Positions 1-8,497 of a DNA stretch of 64,000 bases are shown here, in pieces. The notes under the pieces are model-generated. The model made no database searches. It was not told the origin of the DNA and worked only from the letters and a program-made list of their open reading frames with translations. The first letter of the stretch is position 1. Every line of letters starts with the position of its first letter. Source of the stretch: DASQPA01 sp963757335 (GTDB taxonomy: Bacteria; Acidobacteriota; Thermoanaerobaculia; Multivoradales; UBA5704); the NCBI GenBank assembly GCA_963757335.1, contig CAVWRJ010000013.1, positions 558,001-622,000 of the forward strand, given 5' to 3'. Position numbers and translations under genes: made by a program.

Positions 1-58
1 ACCACCCCTACGCAAACGGCCGCCCCGCGGCTACCATGGGCGGCAAGGAGGGTGTGCG

Positions 59-610
59 ATGGAAGAGACCCTGAACATGGCCGACCACTACCTGAAGGAC
101 GTGGCGGTCGAGCTCCGCAAATTGAAGACCCTGGCCGACAAGGCCATCGCCCAGGTGGAGGACGGCGACCTTTTCACCGTCCTCGACCCGGAGTCGAACA
201 GCCTTGCCATGCTCATGCAGCACCTGGGCGGCAACCTGCGCTCGCGCTGGACCCACTTCCTGACCGCCGACGGCGAGAAGCCCGACCGCCAGCGGGACGC
301 CGAGTTCGAGGTCTCCCCGGAGACGACCCGGTCGACCCTCCTCGACGGCTGGGAGCTCGGCTGGAGCCGGCTCTTCGAGACCATCGACGGCCTCCTCGCC
401 TCCGACCTCGCGAAGACGGTGACGATAAGGAGCGCCCCCCACTCCGTCCCCCAGGCCATCCAGCGGGCCCTGATCCACTGCGCCTACCACGTGGGCCAGA
501 TCGTCCTCCTCGCCAAGCACGCCCGGCAGGGGGAGTGGAAGAACCTCTCGGTGCCGAAGGGCGGTTCGACGAAACACGACCAGGAGGTGGCGACGGGGCA
601 CGGGAAGTGA
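59..610 (+). CDS. DUF1572 (DinB-superfamily) protein
   Basis: A 183-residue protein of the DUF1572 branch of the DinB/YfiT four-helix superfamily. Members often bind a metal through histidines; their substrate is unknown. Family hallmarks are the segment MLMQHLGGNLRSRWTHFLT near residues 50-70, the following DGEKP, and the late helix with HCAYHVGQIVLLAKH near residues 145-160, which places several histidines where DinB proteins bind metal. No signal peptide, so cytoplasmic. The ATG start has a good AAGGAGG site about seven bases upstream. It is followed 47 bases later by the DUF72 gene on the same strand. Family assignment is firm; biochemical role is unknown. Confidence 0.87.
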   Translation: MEETLNMADHYLKDVAVELRKLKTLADKAIAQVEDGDLFTVLDPESNSLAMLMQHLGGNLRSRWTHFLTADGEKPDRQRDAEFEVSPETTRSTLLDGWELGWSRLFETIDGLLASDLAKTVTIRSAPHSVPQAIQRALIHCAYHVGQIVLLAKHARQGEWKNLSVPKGGSTKHDQEVATGHGK

Positions 611-656
611 GCGGGTTGGCGTCTCCTTTCGCGTAAAACCATGGCATAGTTCCGCC

Positions 657-1667
657 ATGGGACGACGCAAGGCCCCCGCCGATCAATTGACCCTCTTCGC
701 GGGTGCGGAACCAGAAGAGCCAGAGGAGGTAGGGGTCGGGCCGGCCCCGGTCTCCGAGGAGGTCGCCGAGCTGGGCCGGGCGCTCCCGGCAGAGATCCGG
801 CTCGGGCCCTCGACCTGGTCCTTCCCCGGCTGGGCGGGGATCGTCTACGACCGGAAGTACACCCCGACCCGCCTGGCACGGGAGGGGCTCGCGGCGGTCG
901 CCCGGCATCCGCTGCTCCGCGCCGCCGGGGTGGACCGCACCCACTACGCGCCGGTCGCCGCCGCCGAGCTTGCCGCCTATGCCGCGGAGGTCCCCCCGGG
1001 GTTCCGTTTCCTCGTCAAGGCGCACGAGGCGCTGACCCTGGCGCGCTTCCCCGACCGTCCGCGCTATGGCCGCGAACGCGGGCTCGGCAACCCGCTCTAC
1101 CTGGACGTCGCCTATGCCGCCGACGCGGTGGTCGCCCCCTATATCGAGGGGTTACAAGAGAAAGGGGGCGCCCTCCTCTTCCAGTTCGCTCCTCAGGACG
1201 TCGGCGGTCCCGCCCGTTTCGCCGACGAGCTCGGCGCTTTCCTGGCCGCCCTGCCGCGCGGACCGCTCTACGCGGTCGAGCTGCGCAACCGCGAGCTCTT
1301 GATCCCGCGCTACGCCGAGGCCCTGGCAGCGGCCGGCGCCGTCCACTGCATCAACGCCCACCCGCGGATGCCCGACGTCCGCACCCAGGCCGCCGTGACC
1401 GGCCTCGCCACCGCACCGGCGCTCGTCGTCCGCTGGCTCCTCGGACCGGGGGAGACCTACGAGGCCGCCGGCAAGCGCTTCGCCCCCTTCGACCGCCTCC
1501 AGGAGGAGGACCCCGCGGCCCGCCAGGGCCTCGCCAAGCTCGCCCGCGAGGCGGTCGCCCGGGACCAGCCGGTCCTCGTCACGGTCAACAACAACGCCGA
1601 GGGCTCGGCACCGCTGTCGATCGAGAAGCTGGCAGCCGAGATCGTGCGAGCGCCGGACACTGCTTAG
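657..1667 (+). CDS. DUF72 (YecE-like) protein
   Basis: A 336-residue member of the DUF72/YecE family, TIM-barrel proteins of unknown function. The opening strand of the domain is visible as LGPSTWSFPGW at about residue 45. It is followed by the RTHYAPV segment, the FRFLVKAHEALT segment and a C-terminal VTVNNNAEGSAP motif. The first 40 residues are an acidic, low-complexity extension without a signal peptide. The ATG start lacks an obvious ribosome site, and a slightly downstream start is possible. The gene probably shares a transcript with the DUF1572 gene upstream. Confidence 0.88.
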   Translation: MGRRKAPADQLTLFAGAEPEEPEEVGVGPAPVSEEVAELGRALPAEIRLGPSTWSFPGWAGIVYDRKYTPTRLAREGLAAVARHPLLRAAGVDRTHYAPVAAAELAAYAAEVPPGFRFLVKAHEALTLARFPDRPRYGRERGLGNPLYLDVAYAADAVVAPYIEGLQEKGGALLFQFAPQDVGGPARFADELGAFLAALPRGPLYAVELRNRELLIPRYAEALAAAGAVHCINAHPRMPDVRTQAAVTGLATAPALVVRWLLGPGETYEAAGKRFAPFDRLQEEDPAARQGLAKLAREAVARDQPVLVTVNNNAEGSAPLSIEKLAAEIVRAPDTA

Positions 1668-1779
1668 GCCTGGCTGCGCGGGAGCGCCCGAAGGAATCGG
1701 CACACAGGATTCAAACGGGCCCAGCAACACCTGCGGCGGATGATACTCTGGCCGCCGTCGTGCCCCGGAGACCCCTTTT

Positions 1780-2223
1780 CTGAAGATCGCCAAGGTTTTC
1801 GGCGCCGTTCTACTGGTCGCCCTCGCCCTCTTCGCCTTCGGCCGCTTCTTCCTCGGCCAGCTCGGCGGCAGCCGGGGGCCCGAGCCGGCCGGGATCGTCG
1901 ACGGCCCGCCTCCCGGGTTCGAGGTCGTCGAGCGCGGGGTGATCCCTCCCGCCGAGGCGGCGCTCCAACTCGCGACGCTGCTCGATGCCCAGCCCCGGCG
2001 GGTCGCCCTGCGCTTCTTACGGGCCGGCGGCGGTGCGGTCTACTGGCTGGCCGATCCCGCGGCCGATCTCCTCGAGGAGCGCTCGGCCGGCGCTTCCGGG
2101 ACCCGGGTCCAGACCGTCTGGCCGGGGCACCTCCACGACCGGCTGCGCTGGGCCCAGGCGCACGGCGGCGACCCCGCCGCTCCGGGCCTCCCGCTTGCCG
2201 AACGGCACAATCTGTATCACTGA
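1780..2223 (+). CDS. small membrane-anchored protein, probable CTG start
   Basis: A 147-codon frame not recognised as any family. The first residues after the proposed start read LKIAKVFGAVLLVALALFAFG, a typical N-terminal signal anchor. A Gly/Pro-rich linker and a soluble domain with PPAEAALQLATLL follow. No ATG, GTG or TTG precedes the hydrophobic segment in this frame. A CTG at 1780 sits nine bases after a GGAG site, so CTG is the most economical start. A GTG at 1939 would remove the anchor. The frame ends 90 bases before the GGDEF/EAL gene. Existence of the gene is likely; the start is inference. Confidence 0.55.
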   Translation: MKIAKVFGAVLLVALALFAFGRFFLGQLGGSRGPEPAGIVDGPPPGFEVVERGVIPPAEAALQLATLLDAQPRRVALRFLRAGGGAVYWLADPAADLLEERSAGASGTRVQTVWPGHLHDRLRWAQAHGGDPAAPGLPLAERHNLYH

Positions 2224-2313
2224 TCCTCTACCGAATCTTCGCGGTGGAGAGACCCGCGCGCGTATAATCCGATGTCCTCGATCGGCAACCTGGAGCGGTA
2301 GGAGGCCCCGGCG

Positions 2314-4794
2314 ATGCGGGTGCTTTTGCTCACTGACGACACCACTCTGCCCGCCGCCCTCGTGACGGCCTTGGAGGCGCGCGGACACGAGGTCCTGACG
2401 GGGACCGGGACCGCGGTGTCGCTGCCCGCCACGGCGGAGACCGACCCCTACCCGGTGGTCCTCGTCTTCGGCGCCGATCCGGAGTCCGCCGCCGCCCTCT
2501 GCCGCCAGGCACGGACGCTCCCCGGGATCGACCGCTGCCACCTCCTCGCCACTTTCCCCACGGCGGGGCCCGGCCCCCTCCTCTCGGCGATCGCAGCGGG
2601 GGCCGACGACGCGCTCCCCTACCCCGCGAGCCCGGAGCTCCTGGACCTCCGGCTGGCCGTGGCGGAGGCCGCCGAGCGCCGGCGGGTGTCGCTCCGCGCC
2701 ACCGAGGAGGTGCTGCGGGTCGAGCGCGCCCGCCGGGAGTCGGAGAAGCGCTACAGGAGCCTCTTCGACGGGGTCCCCGTCGGCCTCTATCGCACCACCC
2801 CGAGCGGCGACCTCCTGGATGCCAACCCCGCCATCGTCCGCCTTCTGGGCTACCCCGACCGCGACTCCCTCCTCACCGCCAACTCGGCCGACATGTACCT
2901 CGACCCCGAGGATCGCCTGCGCTGGCAGCGGGCGGTCGAAGGCGGCGGGACGGTGCAGGCCTTCGAGGCGCGGATGCGCCGGAGGGACGGCACCGTCATC
3001 TGGGGGCGCTTCTCGGTCCGCGGCGTCCTCGGCGAGGACGGCCAGGTGGCGCTCTACGAAGGGGCGATGGAGGACGTCACCGACCAGAAGCGTGCCGAGG
3101 AGGCCCTGCGGGCGAGCGAGGAGCGCTTCCGCGCCCTGGTCCAGAACGCCTCCGACATGATCGCCATCCTCGGCGCCGACGGGACGGTGCTCTACGGCAG
3201 CCCCTCGCACGAGCGGGTGCTCGGGCTGGTCCTCAAAGAGCAGGGGCACCCCGCGATCCTCGACTTCGTGCATCCGGAGGACCGGGAGCGGGTGTCCGGG
3301 GTCCTCGCGCTCCTCCTCGCCCGGCCGGAGGAGGTCGTCACCCTGGAGTGCCGCATCCGCCACCAGGACGGCTCCTACCGGGTCCTCGAATCGACCGCCG
3401 CCAACCTCCTCTCCCACCCCGCCGTTTTGGGGCTCGTCCTCAACTCGCACGACATCACCGCGCGGAAAAGGGCCGAGGAGCGGCTCCTTCACGAGGCTCT
3501 CCATGACGAGCTGACCGATCTTCCCAACCGAGCCTTCTTCATGGACCGCCTGCGCGCCGCCATGGCCAAGGCGCGGCGGGATCCTGAGCGGTTGACCGCC
3601 GTCCTCTTCCTGGACGTCGACCGCTTCAAGATCGTCAACGACAGCTTGGGCCACCCGGCGGGGGACGCTCTCCTGATCCAGATCTCGACCGCGCTCACCG
3701 CGGCGCTCCGCCCCTCGGACATCATCTCGCGGGTAGGGGGCGACGAATTCGCCATCCTCCTCGAAGGGGGGCACGACGTGGCCGACGCGGTGCGGGTGGC
3801 CGAGCGCATCCACGAGCGCCTGTCCGGCCCCCTCCTCCTCGAAGGCCACGAGATCTTCATCACCGCGAGCCTGGGGATCGCCATCTGCACCCCCGACTAC
3901 GAGCGGCCGGAGGATCTGCTGCGCGACGCCGACACGGCGATGTACCGGGCCAAGGCCTCGGGAAGGGCCTGCCACGTCATCTTCCACCGCGGCATGCACC
4001 ACTCGGTCGTCGCCCGGCTGAAGCTGGAGACCGACCTGCGGCGGGCGCTCGAGCGCGGCGAGCTCTGCCTCGACTACCAGCCCTTCGTCTCGCTCGCCGA
4101 CGGCCAGATCGTCGGCTTCGAGGCCCTGGTGCGCTGGCACCATCCGCAGCGCGGGCTCCTCCTCCCCGAGGAGTTCCTCGCGGTCGCCGAGGAGACCGGG
4201 CTCCTGGTCCCCATCGGCAGCTTCGTCCTCACCGAGGCCTGCCGCTTTCTGCACGGCCTGGAGGAACGCCACCCCGGGCCGCGCCCCCTGACCCTGAGCG
4301 TCAACCTCTCCCACAAGCAGTTCTTCCACCCCGACCTCTTCGCCCAGATCGAGGCGGCCCTGGCGCTCTCCGGGCTCGCCCCCGCCTGCCTGGGCCTCGA
4401 GATAACCGAGGGGGTGATCCTCCGCGACTCCCAGCTGACGGCGAGCCACTTCGCGCGCTTGAAGGAGCTCGGGGTGCAGCTCTATCTGGACGACTTCGGC
4501 AAGGGCTACTCCTCGCTCAACCACCTGCACCGCTTCCCGGTCGACCGGCTGAAGATCGACCGCTCCTTCACCGCGCGCCTGGAGGAGGCGGCGAGCAACC
4601 AGGCGATCGTCGAGGCGATCGTCAAGCTCGCCCACCAGCTGGGGATGAAGGTGGTCGCCGAGGGGGTGGAGAGCGCCGGTCAGCTCGCCAAGCTGCGCAG
4701 CTTCGACTGCGAATACGGCCAGGGACTCTTCTTCTCCCCGCCGCTCGCCGCCGCCGAAGCCGAGGCCCTGCTGGCCTCCGGGCTCTCCCGGTAG
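2314..4794 (+). CDS. receiver-like/PAS/PAS/GGDEF/EAL cyclic-di-GMP protein
   Basis: An 826-residue cytoplasmic signalling protein that should make and/or hydrolyse cyclic di-GMP. Residues 1-125 resemble a receiver domain, but the phosphoacceptor Asp and the conserved Lys positions look altered (VLVFGADP, YPAS), so it is probably not phosphorylated. A short coiled coil leads to PAS 1 (about 145-260) and PAS 2 (about 265-395). The GGDEF domain (about 395-560) keeps the GGDEF signature near residue 475. The EAL domain (about 575-820) keeps EALVRW near residue 602, SVNLS, the DDFGKGYSS loop, KIDRSF and AEGVES. Both catalytic sites therefore look intact. ATG follows a GGAGG site. No transmembrane segment, so the input is cytosolic. 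Confidence 0.95.
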   Translation: MRVLLLTDDTTLPAALVTALEARGHEVLTGTGTAVSLPATAETDPYPVVLVFGADPESAAALCRQARTLPGIDRCHLLATFPTAGPGPLLSAIAAGADDALPYPASPELLDLRLAVAEAAERRRVSLRATEEVLRVERARRESEKRYRSLFDGVPVGLYRTTPSGDLLDANPAIVRLLGYPDRDSLLTANSADMYLDPEDRLRWQRAVEGGGTVQAFEARMRRRDGTVIWGRFSVRGVLGEDGQVALYEGAMEDVTDQKRAEEALRASEERFRALVQNASDMIAILGADGTVLYGSPSHERVLGLVLKEQGHPAILDFVHPEDRERVSGVLALLLARPEEVVTLECRIRHQDGSYRVLESTAANLLSHPAVLGLVLNSHDITARKRAEERLLHEALHDELTDLPNRAFFMDRLRAAMAKARRDPERLTAVLFLDVDRFKIVNDSLGHPAGDALLIQISTALTAALRPSDIISRVGGDEFAILLEGGHDVADAVRVAERIHERLSGPLLLEGHEIFITASLGIAICTPDYERPEDLLRDADTAMYRAKASGRACHVIFHRGMHHSVVARLKLETDLRRALERGELCLDYQPFVSLADGQIVGFEALVRWHHPQRGLLLPEEFLAVAEETGLLVPIGSFVLTEACRFLHGLEERHPGPRPLTLSVNLSHKQFFHPDLFAQIEAALALSGLAPACLGLEITEGVILRDSQLTASHFARLKELGVQLYLDDFGKGYSSLNHLHRFPVDRLKIDRSFTARLEEAASNQAIVEAIVKLAHQLGMKVVAEGVESAGQLAKLRSFDCEYGQGLFFSPPLAAAEAEALLASGLSR

Positions 4795-4911
4795 GGGCGT
4801 AACGACCGAGCAGCACGACCGAGCACCGTGGGCGGGCGTAACAAACTTTTGCCCCGCTCGCCCGTATACAGGTGTGGATGAAGACTCCCTCTTCTCCTTC
4901 CCCCCCCAAGT

Positions 4912-4939
4912 GGGGCGGCGGTTGTCAGGCCGCCGCCCC
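4912..4939. terminator. GC-rich hairpin between convergent genes
   Basis: A perfect 10-bp stem (GGGGCGGCGG / CCGCCGCCCC) with an eight-base loop lies between the plus-strand GGDEF/EAL gene and the minus-strand toxin gene. No clear T-run follows on either side. It could be a terminator for either convergent gene or a repeat-type palindrome. Its core resembles the stem at 5895-5930. Confidence 0.4.
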
Positions 4940-5012
4940 TGCTGCCTCGGAGTCCAAAAGCTAGGGCAACTTCTGGAACTGATCTTTGGTGTAGTGCAGT
5001 TTGGGGGAACGG

Positions 5013-5273
5013 TCAGCGGTACACATCTTTTCGATGACCTACCTTGACCACCTCGACCAGGAGGTCACGGTCTACGATCGAGTAGACGATCCGGTAAACC
5101 CCTTGCCGGATGCGATAGAGATCCTGCCCCGTGAGCTTTTGGGAGCCCTGGGGCCGAGGAGCGTTGGCGAGATCGCGGATGCGTACGACGATGCGCTGTC
5201 GGTCCTTCTGGGAGGGGATGGCGTCGATTTCTTTTAAGGCCGAGGCCCTGATCTGTACCCTATATTCGGCCAC
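5013..5273 (-). CDS. RelE/ParE-family toxin
   Basis: An 86-residue protein with the RelE/ParE fold pattern: an N-terminal strand (EYRVQIRASALKEI), a helix ending in IRDLANAPRP, then the GSQKLTG, LYRIRQGVYRIVYSI and VEVVKVGHRKDVYR segments. In RelE toxins the C-terminal basic and aromatic residues cut ribosome-bound mRNA. The late Arg-His-Arg-Lys and Tyr are present here. It overlaps the last 14 bases of the upstream antitoxin gene, so the two are translationally coupled, antitoxin first. Confidence 0.9.
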   Translation of the reverse strand: MAEYRVQIRASALKEIDAIPSQKDRQRIVVRIRDLANAPRPQGSQKLTGQDLYRIRQGVYRIVYSIVDRDLLVEVVKVGHRKDVYR

Positions 5274-5493
5274 GCCGCTTCAGATCCTCGACCACCTCTT
5301 CAAAGTCCAGGAGCGGCTCCCCTGCCCGCTCTCGGACGGCGGCGAGATCCTCGGTATCCTCCGCCAACTCATGTCGAACCGCCTCGTTGACGATCTCCGA
5401 AATGGACCGCTCCGTCGCGACCGACTTCGACCGTAGCGCCTGGTGGATCTCGGGATCCAGGTAGATCGTGGCTCTTTTGTGTGCAGACCTCAT
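5260..5493 (-). CDS. ribbon-helix-helix antitoxin for the RelE-type toxin
   Basis: A 77-residue antitoxin. The N-terminal KRATIYLDPEIHQALRSKS is a CopG-like ribbon-helix-helix strand and helix, followed by RSISEIVNEAVRHEL. The acidic C-terminal half would wrap the toxin. ATG at 5493 was chosen because it lies directly before the DNA-binding strand and just downstream of a good promoter; the frame continues upstream without sensible sequence. Antitoxins of this type repress their own promoter. Confidence 0.88.
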   Translation of the reverse strand: MRSAHKRATIYLDPEIHQALRSKSVATERSISEIVNEAVRHELAEDTEDLAAVRERAGEPLLDFEEVVEDLKRRGRI

Positions 5494-5499
5494 ACGGGA

Positions 5500-5528
5500 A
5501 TGATGGGGGCTGGTAGCGCTGAGGTCAA
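5500..5528 (-). promoter_or_regulatory. sigma70-like promoter of the RelE-type toxin-antitoxin pair
   Basis: Read on the minus strand: TTGACC, a 17-base spacer, then CATCAT, ending six bases before the antitoxin ATG. This implies a very short leader. It matches five of six and four of six consensus positions. Antitoxin binding here would give the usual autorepression. Confidence 0.5.
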
Positions 5529-5664
5529 GTCCGGCGCCGTGGCCTCTCCGAGATGGCCAATTCCATCCCACCCTCTGGACCCACTCCCAAGCACCAGGGC
5601 GACCGCCTCTCTAGCCATGCGAACAGTCGCGGTTGAACTTCCAGCCGCTGGAGTTCCCTCTACT

Positions 5665-5828
5665 TTAGTCTGACAGGCGCCGGAACTCTGCGATCACCTG
5701 CTCTGGAGCCACTGCGGAAGCTAGCCATTCGAGGTAGTCCCGGATGAGTTGGTCGAGGCTCTTGTCCAATGGCGGAAGCGACCTTCTGTGGCCTCCCTGA
5801 CCCAGCGTTCGTCAAGGGAAGGTCTAAC
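5665..5828 (-). pseudogene. remnant of a second ribbon-helix-helix antitoxin
   Basis: The minus strand shows an antitoxin-like C-terminus, DKSLDQLIRDYLEWLAS, followed by EQVIAEFRRLSD and a stop. Upstream, in another frame, is RPSLDERWVREATE, which looks like the N-terminal strand and first helix of the same kind of protein. The middle is missing or shifted and no start codon is left. No toxin lies next to it. Best read as a decayed antitoxin; the evidence is pattern only. Confidence 0.4.
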
Positions 5829-5894
5829 GCCTTCTCTACTAGGCTGACTCCATCGATCCGAAGGCCCCTATTTATCAGTTTAAAGAGATGGACA

Positions 5895-5930
5895 CTCCAG
5901 AGCGGCGGCCATGAGGCCGCCGCTCTGGAG
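5895..5930. terminator. strong 16-bp hairpin, likely terminator
   Basis: A perfect inverted repeat of 16 bp (CTCCAGAGCGGCGGCC and its complement) closes on the four-base loop ATGA. T-rich stretches follow on both strands (GTCTTTTCTTT rightward, CTCTTT leftward). It lies 43 bases past the stop of the minus-strand AIPR gene, so it probably ends that transcript and insulates the antitoxin relic. Confidence 0.65.
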
Positions 5931-5973
5931 CGCTTCTCATGTCTTTTCTTTGGTAAGCCCGATGGGCTTAAAT

Positions 5974-7182
5974 TTACCGCTTCCCTTGCTCTAACAATTC
6001 GTCTTTAGCTCTTAAAACGATGTTTACAGCTTGCATCCAGAATTCTGTGTCATGACCCAGACTATTCACTGTACGAGCAGAGCGGCTCTTCGCAGCAAGC
6101 GATTTGTAAAGCTCTTCTGCGCAATGTCGAAAGACAACTTTTGGGTCGAGCTTCCACCGGTAGCATTCTCCTTCGATTTCAAGGAGTTCACGAAAAGCCG
6201 CGGCCAGTGGTAAGGATGCAGCGAGATCCATGCGGTGATCGGTATGATAGGATGTGCCAGGACGAGAGTAGGGTTTTTTCAAAGTCTTTACCGCCCTAAG
6301 CCCTCCGAAACGCTTCCCTTTCACAGAATCGCCACGACTGAACTCTGATTCTATAAACTCTGGAAAGGTTATGATATCGACTGCGACTGGATAGAGCCGT
6401 CGAAATTCGGCTTCATTATTCGTGAACAGATCAAGAGCACGCCCTTTCGATCGATACATCTGAGCTGGCTGGACAGTTTTCCAGCGGTCCTTGAGAAAAC
6501 AAGCGAGACGCTGAATTATCTCTCGGACATGCCACTCCTTGTCCTCGTTCTCCCGAAAAGCAACTAGTGAAACATCGAAGCCGGACTCACGGAGCGCCCC
6601 CTTAAGTTCTTCGAAACGGTTCTGATACTCGTCAAGAGTATACTGCTGAACCTGAGAGGAAGTGTTCAGTGCTTCCACTACTTCATCAACCTCTATCCCG
6701 CTACCCGCCAGGAAGTGAACCCGGACGGCCGGCTCAGACCAACCGTCTTGCTCAGTCAGTTCGTTGGCACGCGCGACAGTTTGCCGGATGACTTCGTAAG
6801 TATGGCCGCCATCCGCGATGCCAAACCTAGGTTCATCATCTGTGAGTTCGTCGTACTCAGAAGGATCGATATCAGGAATTGTAATCCGTACAACCTTGCG
6901 ATTATTGTCGTACTCGAATTTCTCGCAGAGATAGGCGATGCCCCGATTCTTGAGGTGAAAGGAATCCGGATTGTTTTCGACCGTACTCATCATATCCCGA
7001 AAGGGTTTTTTGGACTCTGAGGGCGGTCTAACGTTTGCGTTTCCCCTGTCCAGCTTGACTGCTTCGGAGAAGGGTAACCACGTCTCTAGATGAAAGAGAC
7101 GCTCCTGCTTCGGGTCTTTTAACCTTTTGCAGTGATCGTTATCTTGAAGTTGGAGTTCAATGGTTTTGGTGGGATAGGACAT
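5974..7182 (-). CDS. AIPR-family (abortive infection phage resistance) protein
   Basis: A 402-residue protein of the AIPR family, whose founding members block phage growth by abortive infection; the mechanism is not settled for the family. Family marks are FHLKNRGIAYLCEKF (about residues 75-90), IADGGHTYEVI (about 120-130, the equivalent of the DGxHR/NGxQT motif) and ALNTSSQVQQYTLDEY (about 170-185). No membrane segment. The start has an AGGAG site eight bases upstream. Base composition is clearly AT-richer than the flanks, and there are no obvious partner genes, which supports acquisition by transfer as a stand-alone defence gene. Confidence 0.82.
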   Translation of the reverse strand: MSYPTKTIELQLQDNDHCKRLKDPKQERLFHLETWLPFSEAVKLDRGNANVRPPSESKKPFRDMMSTVENNPDSFHLKNRGIAYLCEKFEYDNNRKVVRITIPDIDPSEYDELTDDEPRFGIADGGHTYEVIRQTVARANELTEQDGWSEPAVRVHFLAGSGIEVDEVVEALNTSSQVQQYTLDEYQNRFEELKGALRESGFDVSLVAFRENEDKEWHVREIIQRLACFLKDRWKTVQPAQMYRSKGRALDLFTNNEAEFRRLYPVAVDIITFPEFIESEFSRGDSVKGKRFGGLRAVKTLKKPYSRPGTSYHTDHRMDLAASLPLAAAFRELLEIEGECYRWKLDPKVVFRHCAEELYKSLAAKSRSARTVNSLGHDTEFWMQAVNIVLRAKDELLEQGKR

Positions 7183-7261
7183 AATCTTTTCTCCTTTTGG
7201 CAGCGTGTGCTTGCCAAGGCATTAGTCGCTCGAAGCCGTGATGGTCATCGAGTGCAAAAAA

Positions 7262-7289
7262 AGCATAGCAGATACCCTGTAAAATGCAA
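7262..7289 (-). promoter_or_regulatory. sigma70-like promoter of the AIPR gene
   Basis: On the minus strand TTGCAT, a 16-base spacer and TATGCT are followed by a T-tract. The predicted start lies about 70 bases upstream of the AIPR ATG. Fits a constitutive promoter; no operator repeats were seen. Confidence 0.45.
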
Positions 7290-7333
7290 GAGAGACTTGA
7301 GCTCGGTCGGGAGCGAACTCGAAAGCGAGTATC

Positions 7334-8381
7334 CTATCGCCTCCGCCACCCCGCCCCCGGCCCGCGCCCCACGCACTCGACCCTCCCCTCCCGCTGAAGC
7401 TGCTGCAACACCCTCCTCGCCAGGTCGCGGCTCACTCCCGGACACGCCCGCTCCAGGTCGGACAAGGAGAACTCCCCGGGAAAGGAGCCTATCGCCGACT
7501 CGATCAGGGCGGTCTTGGCGCCTCGGGGAGCTTTGTCCTGGCCGACGCGGCTCTCGAACTCGACGTAGGCCCGGCGCACGATCGAGAGAAAGTAGTTGAG
7601 CCAGGGGAGGATGTCGTGTCGAGCCTCGTGCCAATCTTCGGAACTGCGACGCAGGACATCGTAGTAGTCGGCGCGAGACTCCTCGATCAGGCGCTCCAGG
7701 CTGATGTAGCGCCCCACCTCGTAGCCGTGCTGGTAGAGCGCCAGGAGGGTCAGCAGGCGCGAGACCCGACCGTTGCCGTCCCGGAAGGGGTGGATGCTGA
7801 GGAAGTCGAAGATCAGACAGGCGTCGGCGAGGAGCGGCGGCACCTTGCCCTGGTTCAGGACGTGGCGATAGGCGAGGCAGAGGCTCCTCGATGGCAGCCG
7901 GGGTCTCGGCCGCGGAGACGGGACGGAAGCGCACCAGCGGCGGAGCTCCCTCGCGCAGCTCTACGATCTCATTGTCGACCCGCTTCCACTGGCCGGCATC
8001 CCCGGCGCCCTCCTGGCAGAGCCCGTGAAGGCGGCGGAAGAGGTCCGGGGTGACTGGCAGATCGTCGGCGCTGGCATGGATGAGGTCGAGGCCGAGCCGA
8101 TACCCTCGGATCTCCTCCTCGGAGCGGTCGCGGGGGACGGCGTTCTCGAGCACCAGGGGAGCGAGCCGATTCGGCGCCACGGTTACCCCCTCGATCCGAT
8201 TCGAGGACTCGACGCTCTGGACCAGCGCCGTCTCGCGGAGCGCGGCGAGCAGCTGCGGTGCCTGGCGGACGGAGAGCGCCTGCCTGCCCTTGGCCTCCGC
8301 GATGTCGGTCAGCAGCCAGACCGAGCTGAGCGGTACCGAGAAACCTTCGAGGAAGCCGCCGCGGAAGGAGTGAGAGGAGAT
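7334..8381 (-). pseudogene. Fic-domain protein, frameshifted
   Basis: Fic enzymes transfer AMP or other groups onto hydroxyl side chains of target proteins. The catalytic motif HPFRDGNGRVSR is intact near the middle. The N-terminal part (SVESSNRIEGV, the usual Fic entry helix) is in one frame and the catalytic part in another. One extra C around 7880 in the run AGGCTC separates them; without it the text reads smoothly through EELCLAYRHVLNQGKVPP. The C-terminus carries a winged-helix-like segment. No ATG, GTG or TTG precedes the conserved N-terminus, so the 5' limit is approximate. Either a pseudogene or a one-base sequence error. Confidence 0.82.
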
Positions 8382-8497
8382 AGTACCCTCTCTCTTCCCC
8401 TCTCTTACGACTTATGACCTCTTCTCTCGAACCACAGGGGAGAATGCCACGGGAACCCCTTCGCGCCATAGAATGCCCCCGACCCCTGGGAGGCACC

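Noticed and set aside
2017..4635. Long open frame antisense to the GGDEF/EAL gene
   Set aside because: An expected by-product of GC-rich third positions; the translated product has no family motif and the plus-strand product is unambiguous.
7318..7350. tRNA-Ser-like 3' end (CGCCTCCGCCA) as an attachment site for the defence segment
   Set aside because: It is the coding end of the Fic frame (WRRR-stop on the other strand), and no tRNA arms can be folded upstream.
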